Assembly: GCA_014871385.1 (NCBI GenBank)
Contig: CM026433.1
Coordinates: 8,993,433-9,057,432, forward strand
Reading direction: 5' to 3'
Length of the DNA: 64,000 nucleotides
Source: Ceratodon purpureus
Lineage: Eukaryota > Streptophyta > Bryopsida > Pseudoditrichales > Ditrichaceae
A program made the position numbers and the translations under genes. Shown here piece by piece: positions 46,843-59,339 of this stretch (the stretch's first letter is position 1; every line of letters begins with the position of its first letter). Below the pieces are notes generated by a model. It was given only the letters and a program-made list of their open reading frames with translations, did no database searches and was not told the DNA's origin.

Positions 46843-47339
46843 TAATATGAAGCTTCATCTTCTTGCACTTGAAGCAAAAGTGGGAATAAAATTGGGAAAT
46901 TTCACTCCCCTTTCATTTTCAATCCAGCAATGGGAAGTATTCATTCCCCTCTAAGCAAAAAAATTGTGACTGTTCTCTTATGTGGAAATATTTTAAATAT
47001 CTCTTTGTGGTCAAATCTTTCGAAGTTGAAAATTTTCACACATATTATCAACATAGAGGTAATCTCGTGCTAAAATTTTCATGGCCAAATTCTGTTTTTC
47101 CAATCTTTGGGAGGGTGTCAAAGTTGGTAGTATTGATTTTTTTTTTTACTTAGCTACACATGTTGTTAGATTTTGAATATCTTTTTTGTGTAGATCTTCT
47201 GGCCTTGAAATTTGGTACACGTGTTATTAACTTAAAGATGATGTTGTGGTAAAATTTCATGGTAAAATTCCAGTTTTTGAGATCTTAAGAGGGCGGAATA
47301 GTTGGGAGCAATGAAGCTTTTTTTCCCCATGTGAATGCA

Positions 47340-47368
47340 AAAATTCGTAAGCATGTTGTACCCGACTG
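47340..47368. mobile_element. Isolated terminus of the foldback family
   Basis: AAATTCGTAAGCATGTTGTA then CCCGACTG and TA is nearly identical to the right end of the element at 43436-44762. A left end was not found with confidence. If it is near 44989, the element would enclose the Stowaway and the PIF-type MITE between. Confidence 0.55.
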
Positions 47369-47692
47369 TACATTACGAATTATGTAGTGGGAGCATGGAG
47401 CATTGCTATGAGGAGTAATAGAGTAGCGCATTAGCGCTGCAACAATACGATCTGGCGCTGCGAAACGCTCTCATTACCTAGTTCATGATGTACCGGTCGA
47501 GAGAATTTTCATCCACACAGCAGTAGATTACAATCAAATTTCATCCACACACTCATCGATTACGAACATCCCTATATTATGGACTGTAATGTGTATGCCC
47601 AAAACCAATCAGATTTTGCCAAGTCAGCACATTTTTGAGACTGGTTAATTACAGTACATTAATAATGAAATATAGTGTTGCAATACATTTAA

Positions 47693-48816
47693 CCCCTAAA
47701 GGCCCAATTTGGGTCGCAACACTTTCGGGCAAGCTATTTTATAGTTTCAGAATTCAATAATTTTCTGAATTTTTACTCCATGTAGCTTTCAACACTAGTT
47801 TTTCAATGGCAAGCAATTGGAGTTACGATGCAAAAGTTATGAATTTTAGAAGAATCTGCTTTAATTTTGGGCAGCCAATAACCAATCAAAATCTCCCATT
47901 TTTTGTCCAAGTTGCCCATCATTCACAAGGGCAAAAAGTGACAAGACAAAATTTCAAAGGGAGGGCATTTGCAAAATGATAGGCCCAATGTTATTTCATC
48001 CATACACATTCATGATGGTTTTCATCCAATATAATTTTTTCATCTAATTAATCATTTCCGTCTAAAGAGGTTGCTGATTTTTTTCATCCAAATTACAATC
48101 ATCATCTAAAGCTTATTTTTCATCCAAATTCCATTTTACATCTACATAAACTATTTCATTCAAACTCCAATTTTCATCTGCATAAATTATTTCATCCAAT
48201 CTTCATTTTTCATCCAATCTTGATTTTTCATCCAAAATTAATAAATTTCATCCAGTATCTATGATGTGGCAAGGGGTCCCTCCAAAGGACTCCCTATACC
48301 AAAACTGCCCTTTGAAATAAAAGGAAAATATACAATTTACACTTCAAAAAATTATGGAAATTTGAAATCTACTCCAATTGCATTGAATTTTTTTGTGGTT
48401 GTTTTCTTCATTGACTTCAACATATCTACCATTCAAATTTTAAATTGGACATTTTTAGACTACCCCTTAAGTAGTTTTAATTTTGGAGAATGTAAGGCAA
48501 TTTCAGCACACCTTTTTTCACAAAACCAAAGATTTTATGACGCTCAAACTTTGTGAGCTTATACTTAACTTTGATATCTAAAGGAATTGATGATATTCCA
48601 TAGATAAAATATGCAATGACTTCAAACGTTATATTCTCGAAATATGTAGGGTGGATTGTCTTCTAAATTGGTATACACCTTTTTGGATATGGTAGGTATA
48701 AGATCCTACTGTCGAATATTCAATATTAAGTCTAAATTTAGAAACAAATAGGGTTCTATCAATAAGGGTATGTTTTTGGCAGTTTTGGCTGCAAAAACAC
48801 AAAGGGCCTTAAGGGG
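47693..48816. mobile_element. TTAA-flanked non-autonomous DNA transposon, copy F
   Basis: Ends CCCCTAAAGGCCC and, reversed, CCCCTTAAGGCCC, with TTAA at 47689-47692 and 48817-48820. 1124 bp, non-coding. Contains a cluster of TTTCATCCA repeats (about 48000-48260). Confidence 0.8.
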
Positions 48817-48820
48817 TTAA

Positions 48821-49405
48821 TGTTGTTACCTTGACTTACCTGTTAACACTAATGGCCATTTTTCTTACATATGGTGTTGCAACACTAAGAGTTTTTTTTT
48901 TTGAAGTCTCATGTAAATAACGTGTTTTTTTCCTACATTCTCATAATATGGCATTTTAGTGTTGCAACACCAAATGTAATCATAGTCAAAATTCTTTTAA
49001 CTGATATGCACTTTTAGTGTTTGAATTTACATTTAGTGTTGCAACACTAAAAGGTGCAGTTGCTATTTAGTGTTGCAGTTCCTAATTAGTGTTTGCAACA
49101 CTGTATTTCATTATTAGTGTAGTGTACTGTATGAAAAATGTAGCAAGAGACAATGCAACCAATATAGCTGAATGTAGGCTGCTACGGAATCCAAGTTTAG
49201 GATAGACATGGTCCCCAGCCTATTCGCAAGGCCCAAAAGTACAAAACGAGATAAGGCCCCACTACGACCCAACTCACTCAGCCCCCCGCATTCTCACACC
49301 CCGCCATTCCTTGTCCAAGCAGATCACAATTTATCAATCGACAAGCTCGGAGAACGCATTTCGCAGCTCCTGGTGCTGTTTGAATCGAATCCGGTGGCTG
49401 CAGCC
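48821..49405. other. Upstream region of a possible host gene
   Basis: The first 250 bp are AT-rich, with recurring TTAGTGTTGCAACACTAA motifs (six or more copies between 48860 and 49115). From about 49200 it becomes GC-richer and CT-rich, like a 5' leader. Confidence 0.4.
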
Positions 49406-49541
49406 ATGGCACATTCCTGCCTTCACTCCACCACTTCTGGTTTGCATTCCTCCCGCCTCTTCCATCCAGTCTCCCCAGAACCCACATTGTCCTTTCGAAT
49501 CTTTGGGTTCACATTACCGAGCTACTCCATCCTTGAGCTAG
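49406..49541 (+). CDS. Possible host first exon with organelle-targeting-like start, cut by the CACTA element
   Basis: ATG at 49406 in a good context (GCAGCCATGGCA) starts a Ser/His/Pro-rich, acid-poor sequence (MAHSCLHSTTSGLHSSRLFH ... LPSYSILEL) resembling a plastid or mitochondrial transit peptide. The CACTA element begins at 49542, right after the TAG target copy. The frame continues in host DNA beyond the other end (63720 onward) for about 20 codons before a stop. The rest of any gene would lie past the window. No domain is visible; this could be a chance ORF. Confidence 0.35.
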
Positions 49542-50482
49542 CACTAGTAGAAAGAGGGTGTTCAAACACCGGGAGTTTACACCAGGATTTGCGAACGGTG
49601 TTGGTCCTGAAAAGAGGAAAGGCGCTGATTGGTCGTTCCTAATTTCTGGTGTTAACTGTTGTAGAAACCTGTCAGTGGGAGTCGCGGAGGGTCACGGGTT
49701 TCCCGTGGATTTCAACCGTCCAATCAGAAGCCAGGTTGTTTTTGGACTGTGCTAGGTGTTTTATTCATTCCTAGGCTACGTCCAAGTTTAGATCTGTTTC
49801 AGCGTGTGAGGTTACTGCGAGGGAAATCGATATTGTAACTTCCCCGGATGAGAAACGACGATGCTTCGATTGGATGTAAAATGACACTTATCGGTTAGCG
49901 TTCACCTCGACTTACCTACAGCGTAAGTTGGTCCGTAAAAGTGCACCTCTTTCGGGAGATGAACGGTTCATTTCGTCTGCGCACTGAGTTCGCGTTCATC
50001 TCGTTTCATGGATGTGGTTGATGCCCGGACCTAATGCCGGGTGTGTCCACGCGGGTTCTTTACCTGTGACGGCATTCGTGAGAATCGGGGAAAGATTAGG
50101 GGTATATACTTCAATCACGCACAGTACTGTATGCAAAGGGGGAAACAATTTTTCCATGCAATATCCACTGGACGTGTTGTATTCGAGTTACAGTGCGAAG
50201 CTGTACCCACGTAGAAACATCCGTGGAGAAAGTTGCACAGATTTACAACTTACTTTCAGTGCCTCACTCTTTGCGGCAGTATTTCTGTTCGATAACGCTC
50301 AAAGAACGATTAGATATGAGTCAAAAAAATTTCGGAGTTCAGTGTATCTATCTCCAGCGGATTACAGGAAATCAAAGACAATGCCGCGCAAAGGGGAGCG
50401 TTTGTTATGCACTCCTAAAAGACTGCTACTGAACACATCACAATCACTACCTAGGTGCAGGCGCAGGGATTCAAGGCGAGCA

Positions 50483-52119
50483 TCAGGTCTGAGCTTCTTC
50501 AGGGGCATCCAACAACGCCTTCAGTGTTCCGAGATTGGCTAGGTCTGCGTCGATTTCGACTAAAGTCTTGCGATAGTTCTCCTCTGATGCTGTTACTTCG
50601 GCTGCCAGTTTGTTCACAAGATTGGCTTGTCGGCCAGCTTTGTGTTCCCAAGCCATTCGGCGATGTAAAGCACCGTCCATGGATTCGAACCACGAATGGA
50701 CCAATGCCTCAGCGTTGGAGAGGATACTTGCGTGAATTGCTTTCTCTGAGGGCGTTGTGCATGTAGATCCCCACCGCTTTGCAGCAACACAATTCTGGCG
50801 AGCATTTTCATAATCCTCTGCGATTTCGGCATGCTGCTCGGACTTCTCTGATAATTTTTCCTCAATGAACCTCTGCCTGTCCATTTCTTCCATTAAACGC
50901 ACCTTGCCATTGCTGACCCCTGCGAAGGCTAAGTGGCGACGCTCTTGCAGCTTCATGCCGTGCGAGATGATCAGAGGCACCAATTCTTTTCGTATGACGT
51001 TCAATCCCGGCATGACCTCTGCTAAACCAGAAGCTGAATCCAGTAGACCATCTACTGACTTTGCTTCGTTTGGACGGCCTGACGATTCTCCGACTTCGCA
51101 TCTTGTGGTGACTGCTTCATGTACATGAGTAACTGTGCGAGTACTTGACTCAGGGCACATTGCATGCGGAGGCAATTCCAAGTGACTCTCCTCCATGCGA
51201 GGGTCCACATGAGTGACTCCGGCCGAGGTAGCTCTAGTCCCCAATACCTGCTCTGAGACATCCTCCGATGAAGTAACGGTGTCCCCAACCTGCAATATTG
51301 GAATGGGATACAAACCGAAGAGTAAGAGAAATTTCTAATACAGAGGACCTGCGGAAAATAGTGTATAGCAACAGAAACATTATTTGTGCTTTACGAATGA
51401 CAGAAATTAGGCATAATATTTAATTCAGAGTGATATATAATTGGATTCGCGCCACCGTTTATCTAAGACTACACGTCCATGCCTTACATATCGCGGTCCA
51501 GCCATGTCCGGCACTAATGGTTTCTATCACAATATCTTGTACACACAATTCAGGACATAGGCAGTGACTTGGAACTCTCAATTGGGGAGTACTCAAGCTA
51601 AGTCAAGAGATTTCAGTTGAAAGAATTATAAGCACGAAAATGAAGGAATTATGCTATTTGAAAGCGACAAAGTAATACCTGGTCTGCGAATCGGCCGGGA
51701 AGAACTTTCGGGAGCGGCGGGAGTGGTTCAGTGAGCACTTCGAATTCAGGCAGTACACGGGGAATAGTTGATCTTGATTGATGGGGGTGTGTAGCTTTAA
51801 ATCCGAACTCTGCCCAGTTGATTTCCAGACCAAGTGCCTCCGCACACAGAGCGCGAGCAAAGTGAAAAGATAACATATTATTCAAAGGCCATCGCTGCTG
51901 CAGCACACGCACATGCAGGTTCTTCACGTACTCTTCATACTCCGGACTCCCATGATTGTCGAACGCATATGAGTTATTGTACCTTCCTCCCCAAAATTCA
52001 GCGACGGTCTGCCGGGATGGAAAGTAGCTGCTAGGAGTCACGGTAGGGACGAGACCGGAGTTGTGAAGCTGCATAAACACCACGAACCACATGATGGAAG
52101 CGTCTTCAGGCTTCGCCAT
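50483..52119 (-). CDS. Unknown two-exon coiled-coil protein of the CACTA element
   Basis: The exons 51679-52119 and 50483-51289 join in phase 0 (CAG/GTATTA ... TTGCAG/GTTGGG), giving 415 residues. The start at 52119 has a strong context (CCACCATGGCG). The first exon is compact and aromatic-rich (IMWFVVFMQLHNSGLVPTVT, FWGGRYNNSYAF, LNNMLSFHFARALCAEALGL). The second has a linker and then a helical, charged region likely to form coiled coil (about 270-415, LMEEMDRQRFIEEKLSEKSE, NLVNKLAAEVTASEENYRKT). I recognise no known domain. It is not TNP2 or a typical TNPA. Possible roles are partner of the transposase or regulator; neither can be told from sequence. It lies nearest the left end, tail to the terminus. 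Confidence 0.7.
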
Positions 52120-53590
52120 GGTGGACGGACAGCGAAGACAAAAGGCGGAGGCAGAGTCGACTACGGAACAGGATACGCAGAGTCAGTGTGAGTTGAAACC
52201 ATGAACAATGTAGGAGAGATGGAGCTCTGGTGAGGGAGATGAAGAAATGGAGACTTGACTGGTTGAGGTCAGGGTTACCATGCAAAGTAGTGGAAGGCTG
52301 CGGACACAACCCATGCAGTCACGTCAATCTGGAGCAACCTATCATGAATCAGCAATGTGGCGAGATTCAATTATGATTTCACAGTACGGAACTGATCTCA
52401 GAAGTCAGTTCTAATTAAGAATGACGTAAAACTTGAAGGGGAGTATGATAAATATTTATTGGGAGTACATGTGATGTTTAATGAAAATAATCGCAGCTGG
52501 ACAATTTAATCACCTTATACGAAATTGCTCCGATGCAGCGTCGACAACTGTCTTGGAGTCCGGGTTAATTCATAGATACCTGCACAACAATTTCCACGAC
52601 CGAGAGAAGATTGAAATTAGTGTTGGGCTGTAAATAGACGGTCCTGATGAGACAGTCTTGATTTAAGGAGTAAGCTGGATTAAAGTTGATGAGAGTTGTG
52701 GGTTTACTGGGGAGCATGGCGCGATCCATTTTGCATGTCTAGTTGTGGGAACCGTGTCACTTAAGTCACGGGATTACAACAATTGGAATTGTGTCACTCA
52801 CTAAACTCTAAAAATTAAAATGATAGTGAATTGGGTTCCCTTAGTGTCCATTACTAATCCAATTAGTTGGTCACTAAACCTTCTGGAAGATGCATCTTAA
52901 GGAAAGATGAGCCAAGCCCACTTTTCGAATTTCAAGGACAAACTCGGGCTCCTAATCGTACTCAATATTCCACGCACCAATTAATGAGTAGGCCCCCCGA
53001 ACAAAATTACGCACCAGAGAAGAAATTGTCATCAAAGGATTTGGGGGAGAAAGGCGAATCTGCAATGAGCGTAAATCATCCTCGCCCGAATGTAGGTTGT
53101 ACCAGCATCGACGTTGCATAATTCGGAACTGGAAGTAGGATCGCTGTGGAATTCCAGTCTGCAAGCATACACAAAGACAGGGGAAACTGTGCAGATCTTA
53201 GACAACAATCTTCCATTTGAGCCCCCGAATCAACAACTGTATTACATGCTTCTCAAACTGATGCAGGAAATAATCAGTACTTCGCACTAATCCATTAACT
53301 GCGACGTAATTCAATAACTGACCAGGATTCAATGTACAGGGATGCGATTAAGTGTTGTATCCGAATTACCAATGGCAAATAATACCCGAGAGACAGTTCA
53401 TCAGTGGAACCGACAAAACTGAAATCGAAGGTATCTGTTCAAAGTAATTGAGGGTGACAACGCGTCTACGATACTCGGCTCAAATCTGACATAGCCTCAG
53501 TGCATGCAAGAAAAATTAATTCAGAATCTCTCACTCACAATTACCTTCACGCCAGAGCACTCTTAGGGATGAGTAGAAGTGATTGGAGCG
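52120..53590. other. CACTA internal spacer
   Basis: 1.5 kb between the coiled-coil gene and the 3' end of the transposase gene. No coding pattern was recognised. It must hold the promoter of the coiled-coil gene and the transposase poly(A) region. Confidence 0.5.
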
Positions 53591-56500
53591 TTATTCCACG
53601 TACTGAACCTCTACTTCGTCTATCCATTGTGTGTCATCAAAATGGGTATCATCTTCCGGTTGCATCTCCTCACGCAAGAATGCGTTGACTTGTTCGATCG
53701 GGACTTCCTCCGGTGCATCCTCTCCGTGGACTGGCCCAGACGAGCTGCCTCCTCCACGAGACATGCTGGACCGAGAGCTCATTGTCGGTCGATTCGTTCC
53801 TTGTGCTCCGAATAGGTGAATTTCTCTATCGCCCTGAATTCGTTTGCTTCTAGGGTCATGTCTGAGGACTACTTTCCAAGCAGGGTCTCGTGAATCTTCT
53901 ACAAAAAAAACCTGCGATACATTGGAAGGATAGACATATGGATTGTCCTTCTCTCGCACCTCCCTACATAAGTATTGGACAGTCCAAAAACCATAGGAGT
54001 CCTTCTTTATTACGCGTCGACCCTGGTTGGAAGATTTGATCCATGACCCTTCCATCAACACACAATTGAATCCAAGGTAGGACACCAAGATGATACTCTT
54101 AAGGATTCCGACGTCGATTTCTGTGCATGTCGCAGACGGTGGTATCGCAGCGATTCCACTATCAAACGCAACTGTGTTGACATTGGTTTCGTCGGTGCAA
54201 GAGTAATGACATCCATGTGCCCACATGGCATGGAAGCTCAAGGCGTGATCAGAAGGTGGACAATGAAGAGATTCCAGTTCGGAAGAAACCGGATAATTAT
54301 CTTCCCGCAATAACCTTACATGCAGATTCAGCCAGGCTGAAAATTTCGGGAAAGGATTTGAAATATCCTCAGGATAAGGAATGGGATGACCTGGGTGCCG
54401 TCGCAAGGAGTTAACAAAGGCTTGTCGACGTGCTTTATAACGTTGTTTTTGATCCTCCCATTCTCTGCATCAAAAGGTTTCAGCAACAGCCATGACAATG
54501 TGAGCATCAAGGTGGTGTGGCCAGCGCAGGGATTTCAATAACAACTATGCTCATTATGGTAACACACTAGTTCATAAGAGGATACAGTCACAGTGCGTAC
54601 CCCAACAGCTCTTCAGTATGGACGGAGTGCTTTATCACGTAATCGTGTAAAAATTCCAGTTCACGGTCTGAAAGTCGTTTTGGAACAGGTTTCCCTAGGA
54701 GGCATTCTCCCGCATCCTTCAACTCCTCCTCCGCATCCCATACTCTGCTCTTCGCGTGATCATAGAGGGAAAAGTATTCGGTACAGAAGCCCAAGCTTTC
54801 ATCAATCATATAACCGGACGCCATTCCAGCTTCTGGTTTCGATTTATCCCGCACATACTTCGTAAGAACTCCCAGATATCGTTCAACAGAATAACACCAT
54901 CTCGCATGCACTGGTCCGCATATTTCAATCTCATCCACCAAGTGGACTACCAAATGTGTCATGATATCAAAGAACCCTGGAGGGAAGTTAAGATCTAGCA
55001 AACATAATACTTCAACTGCGCAAGTACGAAGAGAGGCAATCTCAGATCGACGTATCACCTTTGCACATATTCGGTGAAAGAGGTTACCCAAACGAATAAT
55101 GGTTTCACGTACACCCGGGGAAAGACTGTACCGAATCGCAGCTGGCAAAATCTGCTGTAGTAGCACATGATGATCATGTGATTTGAGCCCGTTCAACCTG
55201 CGCTCCCCGATATGTTTAATCAACGTGCTGCTGTAGCCTGTAGGAACCCGTGTGCTAGATACAGTCCTCAGGAAGTTTGTCTTCTCAGATTCTGAGAATA
55301 CATATGGGGCCTTCGGCTTAATGTAGTTCCCATTTCTTCCTATCTGTAGGTGCAGGTTATGCATGCGGTCTGCCTGCATCATGTCACGCCTTGTTTCTAG
55401 AGTGTCCTTTTCACCGAACAAGTGCTTCAATAAATTGTCGGATACGTTTCGCTCTATGTGCATCACGTCAAGGGTGTTGCGTATGGGCAGTTCCTGCAAG
55501 ATACAATGCATCATCAAATTCTGTTAATATGCATGTCAGATTTTCTCTTCCGTCACAACGACATACACTCAACAGGGAGTGTGCTGATTCGGAAACCATC
55601 TACATCAAAATCTGTGCAGAAGTCTCATGTGGACGGTGGAGAGACACTCCCTACTACTCGAATATCAAGGCGCGGTGCATGCTACACAGCTTACTCATCA
55701 ACATGGTATACCGTTATGCTATGGACACATATATATACGCAGCAATTTCACTAATAAAAAACTTCGTTTCAGTGACTGTCAATAGCTGGAATAACGATCT
55801 ACAAAAAAACATCTCGAATCAAGCGGGAACATATGCTGATTTCTGGTTTCAGTAGGAGCTAAAAACAACCAAAAAATTGGAGTCACAGTCACCCCAACTC
55901 ACCATCAACATGCCATCCAGATTGTTAGCTATCACACATAATTCGTATAACTCAGACGCCCATTACTGATCGAACAGGTAATCCAACATGATCCACTAAT
56001 GCGACATTTCGAGAAAGGTGAATGCATTTCAAAGAACTCAAAGCAAACTGATGAGCTGTAGTCGAAGTTGACCAATCAGCACGAAAGTTGAGGCATAATA
56101 TATATCTTGGAGGAAAAAAAACTCACCCTCCAGTACGGCAGCTGGAAAAGGGCTGAGACTCTCTTCACACCGAAGTCACGAGCAGGATCGGAAGACTCAG
56201 GACCCGCTCCAATAGCTAGCCAATCCTCCCTCAGTTGACCATATCTGATGATATCGTGGGGGCACATCTTGGGAGGAGGCTCTCTAGTCTCTGCGAGGCC
56301 ACCAAACTCCACTCGAGGACGTCTCCATGGATGATCATGAGGGAGAAAACGCCGATATTGACCATCATAAACATTTTTTCTCAAAGCTCGAGATCGTCTT
56401 GAGATGGTGTGTTCGCCACACACAGGACATCCTCGATAACCTTTGGTTACACACCGTGCCACTATACCATAGGCAGGGAAGTCATGAATGCTCCAGAGAA

Positions 56501-58202
56501 GCATGGCCTTCATATTAAACTGTCGACTACCTTGATACATGGATGCATCATCCGTGGGAACCCCTTCATTCCACAGTATTTTTAATTCCTCAAGTAGAGG
56601 CTGCAAGTACACATCAAAATTGTCTCCGGTCACCGACTTCTTACCGGGTATAATCAAACTCAACATGATAAAATGCTTCTTCGTTGTCATCCACGGTGGC
56701 AGGTTGTAATTCAAAATCAAAACCGGCCAGGTACTCCATGTGGATCTCTTGATTGAAAACGGGTTCACTCCGTCCGTTGCTAGTCCCAGTCTCAAGTTCC
56801 TATGCTCAAACGCAAACTCCGCTTGCCACTTCCAGTCCACGTATTTCCACTGGTACCCATCAACTGCACCCCTCATGACATCGTCATCGCTGTTGTGTCT
56901 AGCATGCCATGTCATGTAACTCGCTTGCAACGGGGTACTGAAATTCCTCTGTAACCTGGGAATCAAAGGGAAATGCCGTAGTACTCTGATTGGGACTTTC
57001 GATTTTCCTACAAGTCTGTAACGAGGAGAATGGCAGACAGGACATCTGTCCAAGTCTTTAAACTCCTCCCCCCGGAAAAGCACACAAGTCTTGGGTCCTG
57101 AACAACAATGGATTGTGTTGTACGCTAATCCTAACTGCTTTAACACTTTCGATGCCTGGTATTCATTACTTGGCAAAGAATTAACCGTCGGTAGCATGCT
57201 CTTACTAAGGATTGCAAACACTTCGTTCACTAGCTGATTCGAAGCACCATGAGTGCGTAAACAATTTAGCATCAACAGAGTGCCACCAAGCTGAGTGAGA
57301 CCAGAACCTGGGAAGAGCGGAGTAAGTGCACTGTCCTGGAGAAGTTCCTGTTCTGTCGGGGCAACATTCTCCATAGCGGGCAAGTCGTCGTCCATCAAAC
57401 CATCTTCTGCAGGAACAGGATGTTGCTCCTCCAAGTTCTCTGGCATCCCATATGCCTCTGGATTAGGAACGCCATCCGCCATGGGCTCCCCGGCATGACT
57501 CCGATCAGGTTCCGTTTTGGGCGCTCTAATGTCCTCGGCGACCCCAACTCCACCAACCAGACCGTCATATACATGAAAAGTATGTTGCACCAAGTTCTCC
57601 ATTGCCATGCCCGTGTCCAATTCCCTGTTTGTTCCATGAATATGACCAAGACCGTGAGTTCCGAACTGATCCTGTATTGATGTGTCCCACTCAACATCTG
57701 AGTCGTCTGAATTAAAACCCTGAGTCATTGAACAATTGCAGAGAAACATAAAGTCATGGCATCAGAGCTGTCCACGGTAGGAACTAAGCCTGAACTTGTA
57801 AATTCACATTGTGATTAAGAAGTGATACGGTCATCCATAATGAAGGTCGATATTAAAGTTAGCACTGAATACAGAATGGCTAATTTCCAGTGACTGTCCA
57901 GATTCTAAGAAGTTGAAATGAGACTAATATAGAGCAAGGGAATACAGACATATAAAGGAAAGTGGAGCGCTAACCTGTGTACTTCCTCTCCGAGAAGGAT
58001 GCCTTCCATATCGCCGCAGATGGTCTCTAACCACAGCTCTGAATCTCAGAGATCTGTTTTCCCCCAAGCATATGTTGCATGGGCATAGGCGCTTAGCGGC
58101 ACTAGTTCGGTCAGCAATAAGTTCTTCTCTGAATTGCAACTTAGCGTCGCGGGCCTTTCTCCGTTGTATATTCTGAATTGGCAACCTCTCTCCATTGTCC
58201 AT
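53591..58202 (-). CDS. CACTA TNP2-type transposase (TNPD homologue)
   Basis: Four exons in phase: 57975-58202, 56127-57719, 54601-55493, 53591-54464, giving 1195 residues. Exon 1 carries a cysteine cluster (CPCNICLGE, C40/C42/C45) like the transposase-associated domain. Exon 2 has RCPVCHSPRY, then the tnp2 core: LATDGVNPF (D392) and SIHDFPAYG (D489), followed by a YRGCPVCGEHT zinc-ribbon-like motif and LFQLPYW. Exon 3 has ELPIRNTLDVMHIERN and the DUF4218 region with PVHARWCYSVERYLGVLTKY (E811). Exon 4 holds a DUF4216-like domain (SYGFWTVQYL ... QVFFVEDSRDPAWKVV) and an acidic tail. D392, D489 and E811 are at the places expected for the CACTA DDE triad. The protein would cut and join the element ends. 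No stops or frameshifts were seen. Confidence 0.9.
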
Positions 58203-58652
58203 GGCTTCTCGATCAACTTAGGTAATGTTCACATAGATATAACGCCTCTAAGAATACAGTTCGCACTGAAATATTTGCAAAGGTACGCTGATACTGAGAA
58301 GAGCTGTGTTTTACAAATACATCGCCAGTCGAACAAATCTGAAGAGAAATACGAAATGATCATGAAGTGAGAAAGGGGATGTCCAGTGAAATATGCATTT
58401 GTATTAATATAAGTTGACGTTCATTCACATGCAGAATGATCGTTTGATAATGCTAAAATGAATTCAGATAACTGAGACAATATATTGAGCACGCCCACTC
58501 CAATTATTGCTCACTACTGCCTACCTGAAGTCTATCAGCTGTTGTTCCCAGCCGAAACTAATCCTCGGCTCTTCATAACAATCCAGCATGTAACACTCGA
58601 CTATGCACTTTCAACATAATTCTCATACAGGATCGACCATTCCAGAGAGCGA

Positions 58653-59339
58653 TTAGGTGATTTGCATCAAGCACACACAGAGAAGAGTGTCCAACGAATT
58701 GGTGAAAACAGGCGTCGGAACTTCGTACTCTTCACATATTAGTTGGAGCAGCACGAACTTGGCCACCAGGTCGCAGACACGTCCCAGTCGAGTAAATCCC
58801 GAAGTGAAGAAAGGGTCCACCTCCGTTGTGACCACATCTGCACCATCAAACCTGCCTATAGCGCTCTCGAGGTCTGGCATGTCCTGATAGAAGTCTACGT
58901 AATCACACGCATCCGGGGGCAGTAGACTCGGCATGTCTGCGTAGAAGTCTTCCACGTATTTTCGGTAATTGAACTCGCATACAGGACAAGGTTGTACCCG
59001 AATCTCAACGTTCCCGACATCGAAACGGCGGACAACCGGGCTACTATGAACGTAATGGCACACCTCGCATTCCTGCTGCGGCTCTTCATCAACTGCCTCG
59101 ACATTTGAAACAACCACTGCAGATCCTCCTTCTGCCACATCGACATTCACGTTAGTTTCTGACATGGACGCATAATCTTGGATTGGTAAGTCTACAACAT
59201 CCTCATGGTCTGAATCAGAGTCAATCCCGTTAAGAGCTGCATCTAACTCCTCAAAATTCCAGATCGAAACTACCCTCCCATTCTCATCCTCACGACAGAA
59301 CCCATACCGGACCAAAGTTGCAGGACTCCACCCTTCCAT
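58653..59339 (-). CDS. Unknown acidic, cysteine-containing protein of the CACTA element
   Basis: An open frame of 228 residues from the ATG at 59339 (MEGWSPATLVRYGFCREDEN). The upstream in-frame extension lacks an ATG. It is strongly acidic (LNGIDSDSDHEDVVDLPIQD) and has paired cysteines (CEVCHYVH and CPVCEFNYRKY, about 50 residues apart) that could bind a metal. A hydrophobic helix near the C-terminus (VCDLVAKFVLLQLICEEYEV) may mediate packing. No known domain was recognised. It lies between the transposase start (313 bp away, same strand) and the divergent TNPA-like gene. It might be a separate accessory protein, or a leader exon set of the transposase transcript, though its own stop argues against the latter. 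Confidence 0.55.
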   Translation of the reverse strand: MEGWSPATLVRYGFCREDENGRVVSIWNFEELDAALNGIDSDSDHEDVVDLPIQDYASMSETNVNVDVAEGGSAVVVSNVEAVDEEPQQECEVCHYVHSSPVVRRFDVGNVEIRVQPCPVCEFNYRKYVEDFYADMPSLLPPDACDYVDFYQDMPDLESAIGRFDGADVVTTEVDPFFTSGFTRLGRVCDLVAKFVLLQLICEEYEVPTPVFTNSLDTLLCVCLMQIT

